A stretch of DNA of 64,000 bases from Jacaranda mimosifolia (lineage: Eukaryota > Streptophyta > Magnoliopsida > Lamiales > Bignoniaceae), in NCBI GenBank assembly GCA_018894105.1, contig CM032128.1:10831001-10895000 (forward strand), written 5' to 3'. Shown here piece after piece: positions 63,925 through 64,000 of the stretch. A model generated the notes under the pieces. That model was not told where the DNA came from. It searched no databases and worked only from the letters and a program-made list of their open reading frames with translations. The number at the start of each line of letters is the position of its first letter. The first letter of the stretch is position 1. The position numbers and the translations under genes are program-made.

Positions 63925-64000
63925 GCAAATGAAGTATAATTTTAGGCACAATAAAGTACAATTCATTAGTAGAACACTGAAAATTAAATTACAGATTCAG
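63925..64000 (-). repeat. Start of the transposase intron 1 minisatellite in MULE-B
   Basis: 'aatgaagtataattttaggc' and 'aaagtacaattcattagtag' match, inverted, the array at 16540-18160. It is cut by the window end. Confidence 0.7.

Larger units (their letters stand above)
53613..64000 (-). mobile_element. MULE-B: second Ulp1-carrying Mutator-like element, inverted relative to MULE-A, right end outside the window
   Basis: The left end (gttaattagaaaaaaattcc, then 'ctttcaatttagtgatcagt' and 'actccccactttttcacaaa') matches the inverted right end of MULE-A for about 200 bases. Gene order is the mirror image: Ulp1-type gene (+) from 53970, transposase (-) from 63913, 3' ends facing. The strand given is that of the transposase. 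Position 53613 is approximate because the partner TSD is not in view. Confidence 0.87.

Overview
The window is nuclear DNA of a flowering plant, most likely a eudicot. Coding exons are short and bounded by GT..AG introns, intergenic DNA is AT-rich, and the recognisable genes are plant families: an ACR9/ACR10-type ACT-repeat protein, a conserved plant-only protein of unknown function, and an ALY/THO4 mRNA-export factor. Most of the rest is transposable elements, several of which can be delimited to the base by terminal repeats and target-site duplications (TSDs). I cannot name the species.

Layout. 1-3690: 3' five exons of an ACR9/ACR10-like gene (+). 3691-9480: AT-rich intergenic DNA with a 1113-bp non-autonomous hAT element at 7620-8732. 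9480-11620: degenerate tandem repeat of about 0.45 kb, split by a 680-bp Mutator-type inverted-repeat element at 9781-10460. 11855-15640: an old LTR split by a 3283-bp solo LTR (12090-15372, minus). 15797-27285: MULE-A, a large Mutator-like element with a transposase (+) and a Ulp1-type cysteine-protease gene (-), facing each other. 27334-28816: a separate 1483-bp MULE-like element. 30169-40118: conserved plant gene (+) with an unexplained internal gap. 43236-53262: ALY/THO4 pseudogene (-) whose second intron holds a solo LTR (49166-52225, plus) of the same family as the first. 53613-64000: MULE-B, a second copy of MULE-A in opposite orientation, cut off by the window end.

The most unusual signal is in MULE-A and MULE-B. 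Every large intron and the space between their two convergent genes is filled with tandem minisatellites. Unit length differs from array to array (about 44, 87, 88, 105, 122, 124, 207 and 210-260 bp), and it differs between the two copies at the equivalent 3' position. Yet all units are built around short GTAC-containing words, mostly TGTACTTCA or its complement. This looks like selection for, or repeated amplification of, one small motif within a transposon family.

Both element copies are decayed, with different lesions, so neither Ulp1 gene is intact. The MULE-B transposase keeps its complete catalytic core, SWIM finger and zinc knuckle and has one visible stop near its N terminus. The ALY locus has lost at least two reading-frame positions and carries three in-frame stops. 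The ACR gene looks intact over the visible part. The conserved gene at 30169-40118 lacks one exon that I can see, and its flanking exons cannot be joined in frame.
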